The notes under the pieces are model-generated. The model worked only from the letters and a program-made list of their open reading frames with translations. It was not told where the DNA came from and did no database searches. This document shows, in pieces, positions 8,551 to 18,708 of a stretch of DNA of 64,000 bases; position 1 is the first letter of the stretch, and each line of letters opens with the position of its first letter. Source of the DNA: Bradyrhizobium sp. SZCCT0153 (lineage in GTDB: Bacteria; Pseudomonadota; Alphaproteobacteria; Rhizobiales; Xanthobacteraceae); contig NZ_JAFCKS010000002.1 in assembly GCF_018129995.1 (NCBI RefSeq), positions 434,001 through 498,000 of the forward strand, in the 5' to 3' direction. Position numbers and translations under genes: made by a program.

Positions 8551-9072
8551 ATGGCGAAGAGACCGGCCGATCCCGCGAACGGAAACGAGCCCGCCGCACG
8601 GCAGGTGGTGCCGATGCGCGACTTCTCGCGTTCGTTGCCGATGTCGCTGCTGCGGGCGCGCGAAGCGGTGATGCGGCAGTTCCGTCCCTCGCTGCGCGAG
8701 CACGGATTGACCGAGCAGCAATGGCGCATCCTGCGCGCGCTCGCGGCGATCGAGGCTGCCGAGGTCACGGAACTCGCGCGCACGGCGTTCCTGCTCGGAC
8801 CGAGCCTGTCGCGCATCCTGCGTGATCTCGAGGCGCGCAATCTGATCGAGCGCAAGACCGCCAAGGCCGATCTGCGCCGCAGCATGGTCTCGATCTCGAA
8901 AGAGGGCGTGAAGCTGATGGCTTCCGTGGCGCCGTCCTCCGAAGCGATCTATGCGGAGATCACGCAACGCTTTGGCGCACGCAAGCTCGCAGAACTGCAG
9001 GAGATGCTCGGCGAGCTCGAACAGAGTCTGGCGGAGCTGGGCGCGGGCGAGGAGGCAAGTGCCGAGGAGTGA
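8551..9072 (+). CDS. hpaR: MarR-family regulator of homoprotocatechuate degradation
   Basis: A 173-residue winged-helix regulator. The MarR core runs from about residue 25 to 150: dimerisation helices, then the recognition-helix segment ARTAFLLGPSLSRILRDLEARNLIERK and the wing (AKADLRRSMVSIS). The N-terminal MRDFSRSLPMSLLRAREAVM motif is characteristic of HpaR. In other bacteria HpaR represses the meta-cleavage operon and is released by pathway aromatics. It begins with an ATG after an AAAGGG ribosome site and is divergent from hpaH, flanking the 16-bp palindrome. Confidence 0.87.
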   Translation: MAKRPADPANGNEPAARQVVPMRDFSRSLPMSLLRAREAVMRQFRPSLREHGLTEQQWRILRALAAIEAAEVTELARTAFLLGPSLSRILRDLEARNLIERKTAKADLRRSMVSISKEGVKLMASVAPSSEAIYAEITQRFGARKLAELQEMLGELEQSLAELGAGEEASAEE

Positions 9073-9190
9073 AAGCAGATATGCGCGAGCGCGCGGCGAC
9101 AATCATGGACATGGCCGCGTTTTTTGGCTCAAACTGCCTCCCAAGCCGATCGCTGCAAAATCGGCGCCGGGTAGAGGCAAACAGACCCTC

Positions 9191-10276
9191 ATGGTCACCG
9201 TTCAGGTTCAGAGGCTGATCGACTTCGTCGCCGAAGTCTTCGCCCATGCGCAGTCCTCGCCGGAAGAGGCGAAGCGGATCGCGACCTATCTCACGACGGC
9301 CAATCTGACCGGTCACGACAGCCACGGCGTGATCCGCGTCCCCGTCTATATTCGCTGGCAGAAGACCGGCGCGGTCGTGCCCAACCAGAACGCCGAATTG
9401 GTGCTCGACACGCCCTCGCTCGCGGTGGTCGACGGCAAGTTCGGCTACGGCCAGACCGTGACGCCGCAAGCAGTCCAGATCGGCATCGACAAGTGCAGGA
9501 AGGCCGGGCTTGCCGCGGTGGCGCTGCGCAACGCCGGCCATATCGGCCGCGTCGGGGACTGGGCCGAGATGGCCGCGGCCGAAGGTCTCATTTCGATCCA
9601 CTTCGTCAATGCCGCAGGCTCGCTGCTGGTGGCGCCGTTCGGCGGCGTCGAGAAGCGGCTCTCCACTGCGCCATATTGTGTCGGCATTCCCCGCGAGGGC
9701 CAGGACCCGATCGTGCTGGACTTTGCGACCTCGGTCGTGGCCGAGGGCAAGGTGCTGGTCGCCAGCCGCGGCGGCAAGAAGCTGCCGAAGGGCGCGCTGG
9801 TCGATTCCGACGGCAGCCTGAGCGAGGACCCGGTCGTGCTCTACGGCCCCTTCACGCCCGACGGGCCGCGCGATCACACCCGGGGAACGGGCGCGATTCG
9901 CGCCTTCGGCGAGCACAAGGGATCGGGCCTTGCCTTCATCTGCGAGCTGCTCGGCGGCGCGCTGACCGGAACCGGGGCCACCTCGGGCGGGCGGCGCTTT
10001 GCCAACGGGATGCTGGCGTTCTATGTCGATCCGAAGGTGGTCGACACCTCCAGCCTTTTCGATGAGGAGGTATCGCGCTATGTCGATTTCATCCGCGCCA
10101 CCAAGCCGATGGCCGGGGTCGACCAGGTGCTGATTCCCGGCGATGCCGAGCGGAAAACCCGCATTGAGCGGACCCGAAACGGCATCCCCTTGCCGGATGA
10201 CACCTGGGCGGCAATAGTGAATACCGCACGCGAGGTTGGCGTCAGCGAGGTCAGCATCCAGCGCGCGACCGCATAG
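9191..10276 (+). CDS. Ldh-family (malate/L-lactate/ureidoglycolate type) NAD(P)-dependent dehydrogenase
   Basis: A 361-residue oxidoreductase of the LdhA/YbiC-type superfamily, unrelated to classical lactate dehydrogenase. Seen are the N-terminal LTGHDSHGVIRVP signature, the catalytic His in NAGHIGRVGDW (about residue 117) and the GEHKGSGLAFICELLGGALTG cofactor loop. The frame is open upstream but MVTVQVQRLIDFVAEVF fits the family start. Substrate is a 2-hydroxy acid not identifiable from sequence. It lies between hpaR and the HpaI aldolase, so it may process aldolase or hydroxy-acid products, but this is only context. Confidence 0.82.
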   Translation: MVTVQVQRLIDFVAEVFAHAQSSPEEAKRIATYLTTANLTGHDSHGVIRVPVYIRWQKTGAVVPNQNAELVLDTPSLAVVDGKFGYGQTVTPQAVQIGIDKCRKAGLAAVALRNAGHIGRVGDWAEMAAAEGLISIHFVNAAGSLLVAPFGGVEKRLSTAPYCVGIPREGQDPIVLDFATSVVAEGKVLVASRGGKKLPKGALVDSDGSLSEDPVVLYGPFTPDGPRDHTRGTGAIRAFGEHKGSGLAFICELLGGALTGTGATSGGRRFANGMLAFYVDPKVVDTSSLFDEEVSRYVDFIRATKPMAGVDQVLIPGDAERKTRIERTRNGIPLPDDTWAAIVNTAREVGVSEVSIQRATA

Positions 10277-10370
10277 GCGCTGCGTCATTGCAAGCGTAGC
10301 GCGGCGCTCCGGTTCGCGGTAACAGCGGGGCGTGCTGTCGCGGCGCTCGTCATGGTGACGATGGATAACG

Positions 10371-10398
10371 CGGTCCAAACAGCACGGTCCAAACAACA
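10371..10398. repeat. 14-bp tandem repeat (two copies) before the aldolase gene
   Basis: CGGTCCAAACAGCA is followed directly by CGGTCCAAACAACA, differing at one position. The pair ends 15 nt before the GTG start of the aldolase gene and just before its GAAGGAAGG ribosome site. It lies in the leader, so it could be a regulator site or a slippage duplication; neither can be decided here. Confidence 0.8.
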
Positions 10399-10413
10399 AA
10401 GAAGGAAGGCAAC

Positions 10414-11190
10414 GTGGCGAACAAGGTCAAGGAAATCTGGAAGTCGGGCAAGGCCGTGGTCAACGCGTGGCTCGCGATTCCCTCCGGCTTCTCGGCCGAG
10501 ATGATCGCGCAATGCGGCTTCGACAGCGTCACCGTCGACATGCAGCATGGCGTGCAGGACTATCTGTCGATGGTGCAGTGCTTCCAGGCCATGGACAAGC
10601 ATCCGGTGACCCCGATGGTCCGCGTGCCCTGGAACGAGCCCGGCATCATCGGCAAGGTGCTCGACGGCGGCGCCTATGGCGTGATCTGCCCGATGGTCAA
10701 CACGGCGCAGGAAGCCAAAAATCTCGTTTCCTATTCGAAATATCCGCCGCAGGGCGTCCGTTCCAACGGTCCGATCCGCGCCGGCATGTACGGCACCGCG
10801 GGCTCCTATCAGAAGACCGCGAATGCCGACACCATCCTGCTGCCGATGATGGAGACCAAGACCGCGGTCGAGAACATGGAAGCCATCCTCGACGTCGAGG
10901 GCATCGACGGCGTCTATATCGGCCCGTCCGATCTCGGCTTCTCCTACGGCCTCGAGCCCAAGCTCGATCGCAGCGAGCCCGAGATCCTCGCGATCTACGA
11001 CAAGATCATCAAGGAGTGCGGCAAGCGCGGGCTGAACCCGGGCATCCATTGCAGCGGCGCCGAAGGCGCCGCGCGTGCCATCAACATGGGCTTCAAGCTG
11101 GTTACGCTCTCGAACGAGGTCGGCCTGATGACGACCTACGCCAAGATGCAGGTCAACGCGACCCGCAAGGACGCAGGCGGCAAGGCCTGA
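10414..11190 (+). CDS. hpaI: HpcH/HpaI-type class II aldolase
   Basis: A 258-residue metal-dependent aldolase of the HpcH/HpaI family. The core motifs are visible: the VDMQHGVQD segment with the general base His, the RVPWNEP loop, the metal-binding MMETKTAVEN Glu, and the GPSDLGFSYG turn that carries the metal Asp. In homoprotocatechuate degradation HpaI splits 4-hydroxy-2-oxoheptanedioate to pyruvate and succinic semialdehyde. The start is a GTG with a strong GAAGGAAGG site. Because it is not inside the hpa operon, activity on another hydroxy-oxo acid is possible. Confidence 0.8.
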   Translation: MANKVKEIWKSGKAVVNAWLAIPSGFSAEMIAQCGFDSVTVDMQHGVQDYLSMVQCFQAMDKHPVTPMVRVPWNEPGIIGKVLDGGAYGVICPMVNTAQEAKNLVSYSKYPPQGVRSNGPIRAGMYGTAGSYQKTANADTILLPMMETKTAVENMEAILDVEGIDGVYIGPSDLGFSYGLEPKLDRSEPEILAIYDKIIKECGKRGLNPGIHCSGAEGAARAINMGFKLVTLSNEVGLMTTYAKMQVNATRKDAGGKA

Positions 11191-11205
11191 ACTCGCCCCT
11201 CTTTC

Positions 11206-11231
11206 CCTCTCCCCGTTCTTACGGGGAGAGG
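11206..11231. repeat. 11-bp stem hairpin, dispersed rhizobial type
   Basis: CCTCTCCCCGT, a TCTT loop and ACGGGGAGAGG form a perfect 11-bp stem. It is between hpaI and the UxaA-family gene. Hairpins of this sequence are familiar to me as dispersed intergenic repeats in bradyrhizobia. There is no downstream T run, so it is not a classical terminator, though it could stabilise the hpaI transcript end. Confidence 0.7.
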
Positions 11232-11257
11232 TGAAGCAAGACCCAAGGAGACCTCGC

Positions 11258-12781
11258 ATGACCATCAGCCCCGTCATCCGCCTGCATCCCGATGATGGCG
11301 TGCTGATTGCGCGCGCCAGCCTGCCGCCGGGCACACTGGTGGCTGACGGCGTGACGACGGTCGAGCGCATTCCCTCCGGCCACAAGGTCGCGATCAAGCC
11401 GATCGCGGTCGGCGAGCCGGTCAAGCGCTACGGCCAGATCATCGGCTTTGCAACGGTGCCGATCGCGCCCGGCCAGCACGTGCACGTTCAGAACTGCGGC
11501 ATGGGCGATTTCGCCAAGGACTACGCCTATTGCGCCGACGTCAAGCCGACGCCGAATTTCGACCTGCCGGCGACCTTCGAAGGCATCCGCCGTCCGGACG
11601 GCCGTGTTGCCACGCGCAACTATATCGGCATCCTCACCTCGGTGAATTGCAGCGCGCATGTCGCAGGTCTCGTCGCCGACGTCTTCAAGAAGAATCCCTT
11701 CACCGGCGACAATCCGCTGGCCGATTTCCCCAATGTCGACGGTGTGGTCGCGCTGACCCACAAGACCGGCTGCGGCATGACGCAGAACGAGCCGCTGGCG
11801 CTGCTCCGCCGCACGCTCGGCGGCTATGCGCGGCACGTCAATTTCTCGCACGTCATCGTGCTCGGCCTCGGCTGCGAGGTGAACCAGATCGGCGGCCTGA
11901 TGGAGGAGCAGAAGCTCGCCGGCCGCCTGCGCGCGATGGACATCCAGGAGGTCGGCGGCACCCGCAAGACGGTGGAGGCGGGCATCGCCTTCGTGCGCGA
12001 GGCACTCGCCGATTCCAACAAGGTCAAGCGCGAGTCCGTCCCGGTGAGCGAACTGACCGTGGCGCTGCAATGCGGCGGCTCCGACGGCTATTCCGGCGTG
12101 TCCGCCAATCCGGCGCTGGGTGCGGCGAGCGATCTCATCGTGCGTCACGGCGGCACCGTGATCCTGTCGGAGACGCCGGAGACCTATGGCGCCGAGCATC
12201 TGCTGACGCGCCGCGCGGTCAGCCGCGAGGTCGGCGAGAAGCTGGTCGATCTCATGCGCTGGTGGGACGAATACACCGAGCGCGAAGGCGCCGAGATGAA
12301 CGCCAATCCGAGCCCCGGCAACAAGGCCGGCGGCCTCACCACAATTCTCGAGAAGTCGCTCGGCGCGATGGCGAAGGCCGGCACCACCAACCTCGTCGAT
12401 GTGCTGCGCTACGCCGAACCGGTAACGAAGCGTGGCTTCGTGTTCATGGACACCCCCGGCTACGACCCCGTCGCCGCAACCGGCCAGGTCGCCGGCGGCG
12501 CCAACCTCGTCTGCTTCACCACGGGCCGCGGCAGCGTGTTCGGCTGCAAGCCCGCGCCCTCGATCAAGCTCGCCACCAACACGCCCATGTACAAGCGCAT
12601 GGAAGAGGACATGGACGTCAATTGCGGCACCATCCTCGAAGGCGAGGAGAGCGTCGAGCAATGCGGCCAGCGCATCTTCGATCTCATCCTGAAGACCGCG
12701 TCCGGCCGGCCGACCAAGAGCGAAAGCTTCGATTTCGGCGGCGCCGAGTTCGCGCCCTGGGTGCTGGGCGCGACGATGTAA
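11258..12781 (+). CDS. UxaA-family (altronate/galactarate-type) dehydratase
   Basis: A 507-residue sugar-acid dehydratase. It combines an N-terminal SAF-like domain (residues 1-100, including GHKVAIKPIAVGEPVKRYGQ) with the large C-terminal UxaA/GarD domain containing KTGCGM, GLGCEVNQ, LQCGGSDGYSG and GNKAGGLTT motifs; its cysteines match the metal/iron-binding residues of the family. ATG at 11258 is preceded by AAGGAG seven bases away, better than the earlier GTG inside the hairpin. It follows hpaI by 67 nt. Substrate is unknown; altronate is possible but no uronate genes are nearby. Confidence 0.85.
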   Translation: MTISPVIRLHPDDGVLIARASLPPGTLVADGVTTVERIPSGHKVAIKPIAVGEPVKRYGQIIGFATVPIAPGQHVHVQNCGMGDFAKDYAYCADVKPTPNFDLPATFEGIRRPDGRVATRNYIGILTSVNCSAHVAGLVADVFKKNPFTGDNPLADFPNVDGVVALTHKTGCGMTQNEPLALLRRTLGGYARHVNFSHVIVLGLGCEVNQIGGLMEEQKLAGRLRAMDIQEVGGTRKTVEAGIAFVREALADSNKVKRESVPVSELTVALQCGGSDGYSGVSANPALGAASDLIVRHGGTVILSETPETYGAEHLLTRRAVSREVGEKLVDLMRWWDEYTEREGAEMNANPSPGNKAGGLTTILEKSLGAMAKAGTTNLVDVLRYAEPVTKRGFVFMDTPGYDPVAATGQVAGGANLVCFTTGRGSVFGCKPAPSIKLATNTPMYKRMEEDMDVNCGTILEGEESVEQCGQRIFDLILKTASGRPTKSESFDFGGAEFAPWVLGATM

Positions 12782-12793
12782 TGCGCGTGCAGC

Positions 12794-12810
12794 CCGTGCC
12801 GTAGGCACGG
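12794..12810 (+). terminator. Weak hairpin after the UxaA-family gene
   Basis: CCGTGCC-GTA-GGCACGG forms a 7-bp GC-rich stem 13 nt after the stop codon. No T run follows, so this is at best a weak or factor-dependent end. Confidence 0.35.
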
Positions 12811-12885
12811 TCTGCCCGTTGTTAGTGCTTGATCGCGCTGACATCAGGTGTTCTGCTCAAAAAAGCTGCTGGAGCACCGTACCCC

Positions 12886-15800
12886 GTGTCGATCTACGTC
12901 GCATTACACCACGTTACGCACTACAAATACGACCGCCCGATCGATCTCGGCCCGCAGACCATTCGTCTGCGGCCGGCGCCGCACACGCGCACGCCGGTCC
13001 TGAGCTATTCGCTCAAGGTCACGCCATCCAATCATTTCGTGAACTGGCAGCAGGATCCGCAGGGAAACTGGCTCGCGCGCTACGTCTTTCCCGAGAAGAC
13101 CACCGAGCTGAAGATCGAGGTCGATTTCACGGCGCAGATGACCACGGTCAATCCGTTCGACTTCTTCGTCGAGCCCTATGCCGACAGCTTTCCGTTCGAC
13201 TATCCGCAGGACCTCAAGACGGAGCTCGCGCCTTATCTCGAGACCGTCAAGCCGGATCGCCTGTTCGCGAAATATCTCGACACGATCCCGCACGAAGCCC
13301 CGAACACCGTCAACTTCCTGGTCGATCTCAACCGGGAGCTGCAACAAAGGATCGGCTACGTCATCCGCATGGAGCCGGGCGTACAGACGCCGGAGGAGAC
13401 GCTCACCTCCGCGGCCGGCTCGTGCCGCGATTCCGCATGGCTCCTGATCCAGACCTTCCGTCATCTCGGGCTCGCCGCCCGTTTCGTCTCCGGCTATCTG
13501 ATCCAGATCCGTCCCGACATCGATCCGATCGAGGGACCGCCTGAGGTCGAGAACGACTTCACCGATCTGCACGCCTGGGCCGAGGTCTATCTGCCGGGCG
13601 CAGGCTGGATCGGTTTCGACGCGACCTCGGGCATGCTCGCGGGCGAGGGGCACATCCCGGTTGCCGCCACGCCACACTACCGCTCGGCGGCGCCGATCTC
13701 GGGCGGCGCCGGTTTTGCGGAAGTCGAATTCGACTTCGACATGAGCGTCAAGCGCATCCGCGAGGCGCCGCGCATCACAAAACCGTTCTCGGACGAATCC
13801 TGGACACGGCTCAACGACCTCGGCGAGCAGGTTGACGGCGATCTTGCGGCGCAGGACGTGCGTCTGACCATGGGCGGCGAGCCGACCTTCGTCTCCGTCG
13901 ATGATCTCGAAGGGGCCGAGTGGAATACGGACGCCGTCGGTCCGACCAAGCGCGGGCTCGCCGATGATCTGATCCGCCGCCTGCGCTCGCGTTTCGGGCC
14001 GGGTGGCCTGCTGCACTTCGGTCAGGGCAAATGGTATCCCGGCGAGAGCCTGCCGCGCTGGGCGTTCGGCCTGTACTGGCGCAAGGACGGCGTGCCGATC
14101 TGGAAGAATGCCGACCTCATCGCCAGCATCGAAAATCCGCGGCCGGCGCAGGCCAAGGACGCCAAGGCGTTCGTGGAAGGCGCGGCGTTGCGGCTCGGGC
14201 TCGATCCCGGCTACATCATGCCGGCCTATGAGGACACCGCGTACTGGCTTCAGAAGGAAGCCGAGCTTCCCGTCAACGTCGATCCGTCCGACTCCAAATT
14301 GTCCGATCCGGAGGCCCGCGCGCGCATGGCACGGGTGTTCGAGCACGGGCTCAACAATCCTCGCGGCTTCGTGCTGCCGGTGCAGCGCTGGAATGCGCCG
14401 CCACGCTGGCGCAGCGAGCGCTGGAAACTCAGGCGCAATCATCTTTTCCTGATGCCGGGCGATTCGCCGCTCGGCCTGCGCTTGCCGCTCGACTCGCTCG
14501 GCTACGTCCCGCCCGATCAATATCCCTACATCGTCGAGCGGGATCCGATGGAGGCCCGCGGCAAACTGCCGGTGTTCAGCCTCCCGGCGCGTCCGGACGC
14601 GCCGGAGCGAGTCGAGCCCGAGCAGCTCAACACCTCCGTCCCGGTTCGCACCGCGATGTCGATCGAGGTCCGCGACGGCGTGCTCTGCGCCTTCATGCCG
14701 CCGGTCGAGCAGATCGAGGATTATCTCGAGATGATCGCGGCGCTCGAAGCGACGGCCGAGGAGATGCAGCTCCAGGTCCATGTCGAAGGTTATCCGCCGC
14801 CGTTCGATCCGCGCGTCGACGTCATCAAGGTGACGCCTGATCCCGGCGTGATCGAGGTCAACGTCCAGCCGGCAAAGAACTGGCGCGAGGCGGTCGACAT
14901 CACCGCCGGCCTCTATGAGGATGCCGCCAAGACACGCCTCGGCGCCAACCGCTTCCTGGTCGACGGCCGCCACACCGGCACCGGCGGCGGCAATCACGTC
15001 GTGGTCGGTGGCTCCAGCCCGCAGGACTCGCCGTTTCTGCGGCGGCCTGATCTGCTCAAAAGCCTTGTGCTGTACTGGCAGCGGCATCCGTCGCTGTCCT
15101 ATTTCTTCTCCGGCCTGTTCATCGGGCCGACCAGCCAGGCGCCGCGCATCGACGAGGCCCGTCACGACAGCATCTACGAGCTCGAGGTCGCGCTCACGCA
15201 CGTGCCGCCGCCGGGTTACCAGGCGCCGCTATGGCTGGTGGACCGGCTGTTCCGGCATCTGCTCGTCGACATCACCGGCAACACCCACCGTGCCGAGATC
15301 TGCATCGACAAGCTCTATTCGCCCGACGGGACCACCGGCCGGCTCGGCCTCGTCGAATTCCGCGCGCTCGAAATGCCGCCCGATCCGCGCATGTCGCTGG
15401 CGCAGCAGCTCCTGATCCGCGCGCTGATCGCAAAATTCTGGCGCGAGCCGCAAGCCGGAAAATTCGTGCGCTGGGGCACGGCGCTGCATGACCGCTACAT
15501 GCTGCCGCATTTCATCTGGGAAGATTTCCTGGACGTGCTCTCCGAGCTCAAGCAGTCCGGCTATCCGTTCGAAGCGGAATGGTATCTGGCCCAGCTCGAA
15601 TTCCGCTTCCCCGCCTTCGGCCGCGTCCATCATGGCGGTGTGACGCTGGAGTTGCGCCAGGCGCTGGAGCCCTGGCACGTGCTGGGGGAGGAGGGCTCGG
15701 CGGGCGGCACCGTGCGCTATGTCGACAGCTCGGTCGAGCGGCTCCAGGTCAAGGCGGAGGGGTTCGTCGAAGGTCGCCACATCGTGACCTGCAACGGCCG

Positions 15801-16155
15801 CCGCCTGCCGATGACCTCGACCGGACGCTCGGGCGAGGCCGTGGCCGGCGTCCGCTTCAAGGCCTGGCAGCCAGCCTCGGGTCTGCACCCGACCATTCCG
15901 GTCCACGCGCCCTTGACGTTCGACCTGATCGACACCTGGAACGGTCGCTCGCTCGGGGGCTTCGTCTACCACGTTGCCCATCCGGGCGGACGCAGCTACG
16001 ACACCAAGCCCGTCAACACCTATGAGGCCGAGGCGCGGCGGCTGGCGCGCTTCCAAGACCACGGCCATACGCCGGGGCCGATGCAGCCGCCGCCCGAGGA
16101 ACGCACAAATGAGTTTCCGCTGACCCTCGACTTGCGGACCCCGCTCCTGCAATGA
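12886..16155 (+). CDS. Transglutaminase-like protease with DUF2126 C-terminal region
   Basis: A 1089-residue cytoplasmic-looking protein without signal peptide. Residues 1-290 hold a bacterial transglutaminase N-terminal domain and a papain-fold transglutaminase core with the catalytic Cys at residue 180 ([10 protein letters not shown]), followed by the His in DLHAWAEVY and Asp in FDATSGM. The rest, from about 320 to 1080, is the large DUF2126 region. The GTG at 12886 ([18 protein letters not shown]) fits the family start better than the upstream ATG. It opens a three-gene operon, 27 nt before the ATP-grasp gene. Such transglutaminases are thought to act as peptidases or amide hydrolases; the real substrate is unknown. 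Confidence 0.87.
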   Translation: MSIYVALHHVTHYKYDRPIDLGPQTIRLRPAPHTRTPVLSYSLKVTPSNHFVNWQQDPQGNWLARYVFPEKTTELKIEVDFTAQMTTVNPFDFFVEPYADSFPFDYPQDLKTELAPYLETVKPDRLFAKYLDTIPHEAPNTVNFLVDLNRELQQRIGYVIRMEPGVQTPEETLTSAAGSCRDSAWLLIQTFRHLGLAARFVSGYLIQIRPDIDPIEGPPEVENDFTDLHAWAEVYLPGAGWIGFDATSGMLAGEGHIPVAATPHYRSAAPISGGAGFAEVEFDFDMSVKRIREAPRITKPFSDESWTRLNDLGEQVDGDLAAQDVRLTMGGEPTFVSVDDLEGAEWNTDAVGPTKRGLADDLIRRLRSRFGPGGLLHFGQGKWYPGESLPRWAFGLYWRKDGVPIWKNADLIASIENPRPAQAKDAKAFVEGAALRLGLDPGYIMPAYEDTAYWLQKEAELPVNVDPSDSKLSDPEARARMARVFEHGLNNPRGFVLPVQRWNAPPRWRSERWKLRRNHLFLMPGDSPLGLRLPLDSLGYVPPDQYPYIVERDPMEARGKLPVFSLPARPDAPERVEPEQLNTSVPVRTAMSIEVRDGVLCAFMPPVEQIEDYLEMIAALEATAEEMQLQVHVEGYPPPFDPRVDVIKVTPDPGVIEVNVQPAKNWREAVDITAGLYEDAAKTRLGANRFLVDGRHTGTGGGNHVVVGGSSPQDSPFLRRPDLLKSLVLYWQRHPSLSYFFSGLFIGPTSQAPRIDEARHDSIYELEVALTHVPPPGYQAPLWLVDRLFRHLLVDITGNTHRAEICIDKLYSPDGTTGRLGLVEFRALEMPPDPRMSLAQQLLIRALIAKFWREPQAGKFVRWGTALHDRYMLPHFIWEDFLDVLSELKQSGYPFEAEWYLAQLEFRFPAFGRVHHGGVTLELRQALEPWHVLGEEGSAGGTVRYVDSSVERLQVKAEGFVEGRHIVTCNGRRLPMTSTGRSGEAVAGVRFKAWQPASGLHPTIPVHAPLTFDLIDTWNGRSLGGFVYHVAHPGGRSYDTKPVNTYEAEARRLARFQDHGHTPGPMQPPPEERTNEFPLTLDLRTPLLQ

Positions 16156-16182
16156 GTATGATGCCGGGGCAGGGAGAGGCGC

Positions 16183-18708
16183 ATGGGCGAGGGCGCAGCC
16201 GAAGAGGACGACAAGGCGGGTAAGGCGCAAAGTCAGCGCGAAGGCCAGCGCCGCCTCGCGCAATGGGTCCGCGACTATCGCCGCCTGCCGGGCATCCCCG
16301 ACGAGTTCCTGGGGCCGGACGGCGCCCCCCGCGCGGTCTGGAGCCGCTTTTTCGACGCCTTCGGCGCGCTCGCGCCCGACGAGGTCGAGCGCCGGTTCGG
16401 CATGGCCGACCGTCATTTGCGCGAGGCCGGCGTCACCTATCGCGCGCCCGGCGACAGCGCCGACCGTCCCTGGTCGATCAGCCATCTGCCGCTGCTGATC
16501 GACGAGGCCGACTGGAAGCAGCTGTCCGCCGGCATCACCCAGCGCGCCGAGCTGCTCGAGCGCGTGCTGGCCGACATCTATGGCGAGGGCCGGCTGGTTG
16601 CGGAAGGCGCGCTGCCGGCGGCCGCGATCGCCGGCAGTCCCGAATATCTCCGGCCCGTCTGCGGCGTGCCGCCGCCGGGCGGGCGCTATCTCTCGCTCTA
16701 TGCCGCCGATGTCGGCCGCGGGCCCGACGGCCGCTGGTGGGTGCTCGGCGACCGCACGCAGGCTCCCTCGGGCGCGGGCTATGCGCTGGAGAACCGCCTG
16801 GTGCTGTCGCGCGCCTTCTCCGATCTCTACAAGTCGATGAACGTGCCGCGCGTCGCGCCGTTCTTCGAGGCGTTTCGCGACAGCCTGCGTGCGCGCGCCG
16901 ACCGCGACGAGCCGCGCATCGGCGTGCTGACGCCGGGCGCCTTCAGCGAGACTTTTTTCGAGCACGCGACGCTCGCGCGCTATCTCGGCTTCCTGCTGGT
17001 CGAGGGCGACGATCTCGCCGTCAGCGACAACCATATCCACATCCGCACCGTCGCGGGCCTCAAGCGCCTCGACGTGCTCTTGCGCCGGGTCGATTCCAAT
17101 TCGCTCGATCCGCTCGAGCTCGAAGCCTCGTCGCGGTTGGGGGTGCCCGGCCTGATCGACGTGCTGCGCAAGGACGGCGTCGTCGTCGCCAACATGCCGG
17201 GCTCCGGCGTCCTCGAAGCGCGCGCGCTGCTCGGCTTCCTGCCGGCGCTCAGCCGCCGCCTGCTCGGCGAAGAGCTGAAGATGCCGCACATCGCGACCTG
17301 GTGGTGCGGCCAGCGCTCGGCGCGCGACGAGGTGCTGTCGCGGCTCGACGAGGTCGCGATCGAGGGTGCCTATCGGCGTGGCGTGCCCGGCTTCGACAGC
17401 AACGGTCCGGTGCTCGCGAGCGAGCTCGACGCCGGCGGACGCAAGCGCCTGGTCGACGCCATCGCCGCGCGCGGCATGGACTATGTCGGCCAGGAGGTGG
17501 TGCGGCTCTCGACGATGCCGGTGTGGGAGCAGGGCCAGATCACGCCGCGTCCCTTCGTGCTGCGGGTGTTCGCGGCTGCGACGCCCGACGGCTGGGCCAT
17601 CATGCCCGGCGGCTTCTGCCGGATCGCCGAGCAGCCGGATGCGCGCGCGGTGTCGATGGGCGACGGCGCGCGCTCCGCAGACGTCTGGGTGGTCTCGGGC
17701 AAACAGGTGCCGACCGCGACGCTGCTGCCTGCGACCGACAAGGTGCGCATCCGCCGCATCGCAGGGGTGCTGCCGAGCCGTGCCGCCGACAATCTGTTCT
17801 GGCTCGGCCGCTATCTCGAACGCGCCGAGGCGACGCTGCGGCTGGTGCGGGCGCTCGGCTCGCCGAGCGGGCCCAACAAGGGCACCGCGGCCTCGCTGCA
17901 ATCGGCCGAACGCATCCAGCGCCTGCTGGTGGCCTGGGGCGCGATCTCGCAAACCTCGCGCGCGGCGCCCGGCCGCATCGTCGCGGAAGCGCTGCAGAGT
18001 CCGGAGCGTTTCGGCTCGGCGCTGTCGCTGGTCCGCGCGGCGCAGCGCACGGCGACCTCCTTGCGCGAGCGGCTGTCGCCCGATGCCTGGCAGGTCATCA
18101 CCGAGATGGCCGAGCGGCTGGCCTGGGAGGTCGAGGACGACGACAGCGTGCTGAGCGCGGCCGAGCTGACCTTGCAGGAGCTGGCGAGCTTTGCAGGCCT
18201 GGCGCACGAGAACATGAACCGCGCAGCCGGCTGGCGCTTCCTCGACATCGGCCGCCGCACCGAGCGCGCCATCAACACCACGCGCTTTGCCCGCCAGTTT
18301 GCCTATGACGAGGCCGGCGACGAGGATCTCGACATCCTGCTCACGCTGGTGGATTGCCAGATCACCTATCGCTCGCGCTATCTGCTGGCGCCGATCCTGG
18401 CGCCGGTGCGCGACCTCGCCGTGCTCGACCCCTACAATCCGCGTTCGGTGGCGTTCCAGGTGGCGACGCTGAACGAGCACATCGCGGCGCTGCCGAGCCT
18501 GAAGGAGCACGGTCTGATCGAGAAGCCGCAACGGGTCGCGGTCGCGATGCAGGCGATGCTCGCCACCGCGGAAGCCGAGAAGCTCGAGGTCAAGACGCTG
18601 TTTTCGCTGGAGCAGGATCTGCTCAGCCTCGCCGAGGCGGTCGGGCAGCACTACTTCCCGCACGGCCCCAATGCCAGCCGGCCGGAAAAGCTGACGGGGC
18701 TGGCGTGA
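16183..18708 (+). CDS. Circularly permuted ATP-grasp domain fused to an alpha-E (DUF403) domain
   Basis: An 841-residue fusion. The first part, to about residue 520, is the circularly permuted ATP-grasp type 2 region, with the conserved RPVCGVPPPGGRYLSLYAAD, LVEGDDLAVSDNHIHIRT and GYALENRLVLSRA segments. After the linker LPSRAADNLFWLGRYLERAE (about residue 525) comes the helical alpha-E domain. In many bacteria these are two proteins; here they are joined. ATP-grasp enzymes of this class are predicted to form peptide or amide bonds. It overlaps the following transglutaminase gene by 4 nt, so all three are co-translated. Confidence 0.86.
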   Translation: MGEGAAEEDDKAGKAQSQREGQRRLAQWVRDYRRLPGIPDEFLGPDGAPRAVWSRFFDAFGALAPDEVERRFGMADRHLREAGVTYRAPGDSADRPWSISHLPLLIDEADWKQLSAGITQRAELLERVLADIYGEGRLVAEGALPAAAIAGSPEYLRPVCGVPPPGGRYLSLYAADVGRGPDGRWWVLGDRTQAPSGAGYALENRLVLSRAFSDLYKSMNVPRVAPFFEAFRDSLRARADRDEPRIGVLTPGAFSETFFEHATLARYLGFLLVEGDDLAVSDNHIHIRTVAGLKRLDVLLRRVDSNSLDPLELEASSRLGVPGLIDVLRKDGVVVANMPGSGVLEARALLGFLPALSRRLLGEELKMPHIATWWCGQRSARDEVLSRLDEVAIEGAYRRGVPGFDSNGPVLASELDAGGRKRLVDAIAARGMDYVGQEVVRLSTMPVWEQGQITPRPFVLRVFAAATPDGWAIMPGGFCRIAEQPDARAVSMGDGARSADVWVVSGKQVPTATLLPATDKVRIRRIAGVLPSRAADNLFWLGRYLERAEATLRLVRALGSPSGPNKGTAASLQSAERIQRLLVAWGAISQTSRAAPGRIVAEALQSPERFGSALSLVRAAQRTATSLRERLSPDAWQVITEMAERLAWEVEDDDSVLSAAELTLQELASFAGLAHENMNRAAGWRFLDIGRRTERAINTTRFARQFAYDEAGDEDLDILLTLVDCQITYRSRYLLAPILAPVRDLAVLDPYNPRSVAFQVATLNEHIAALPSLKEHGLIEKPQRVAVAMQAMLATAEAEKLEVKTLFSLEQDLLSLAEAVGQHYFPHGPNASRPEKLTGLA

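Noticed and set aside
10277..10370. Possible short hairpin or repeat after the Ldh-family gene
   Set aside because: Stems here are short and interrupted, with no T run; nothing beyond GC-rich background.
15229..18663. A 1144-codon open frame on the minus strand opposite the ATP-grasp gene, and a 765-codon one at 12904-15201
   Set aside because: The plus-strand proteins have clear domains and motifs; the antisense frames are Arg/His/Gly/Asp-rich shadows typical of high-GC coding DNA and lack any family pattern.
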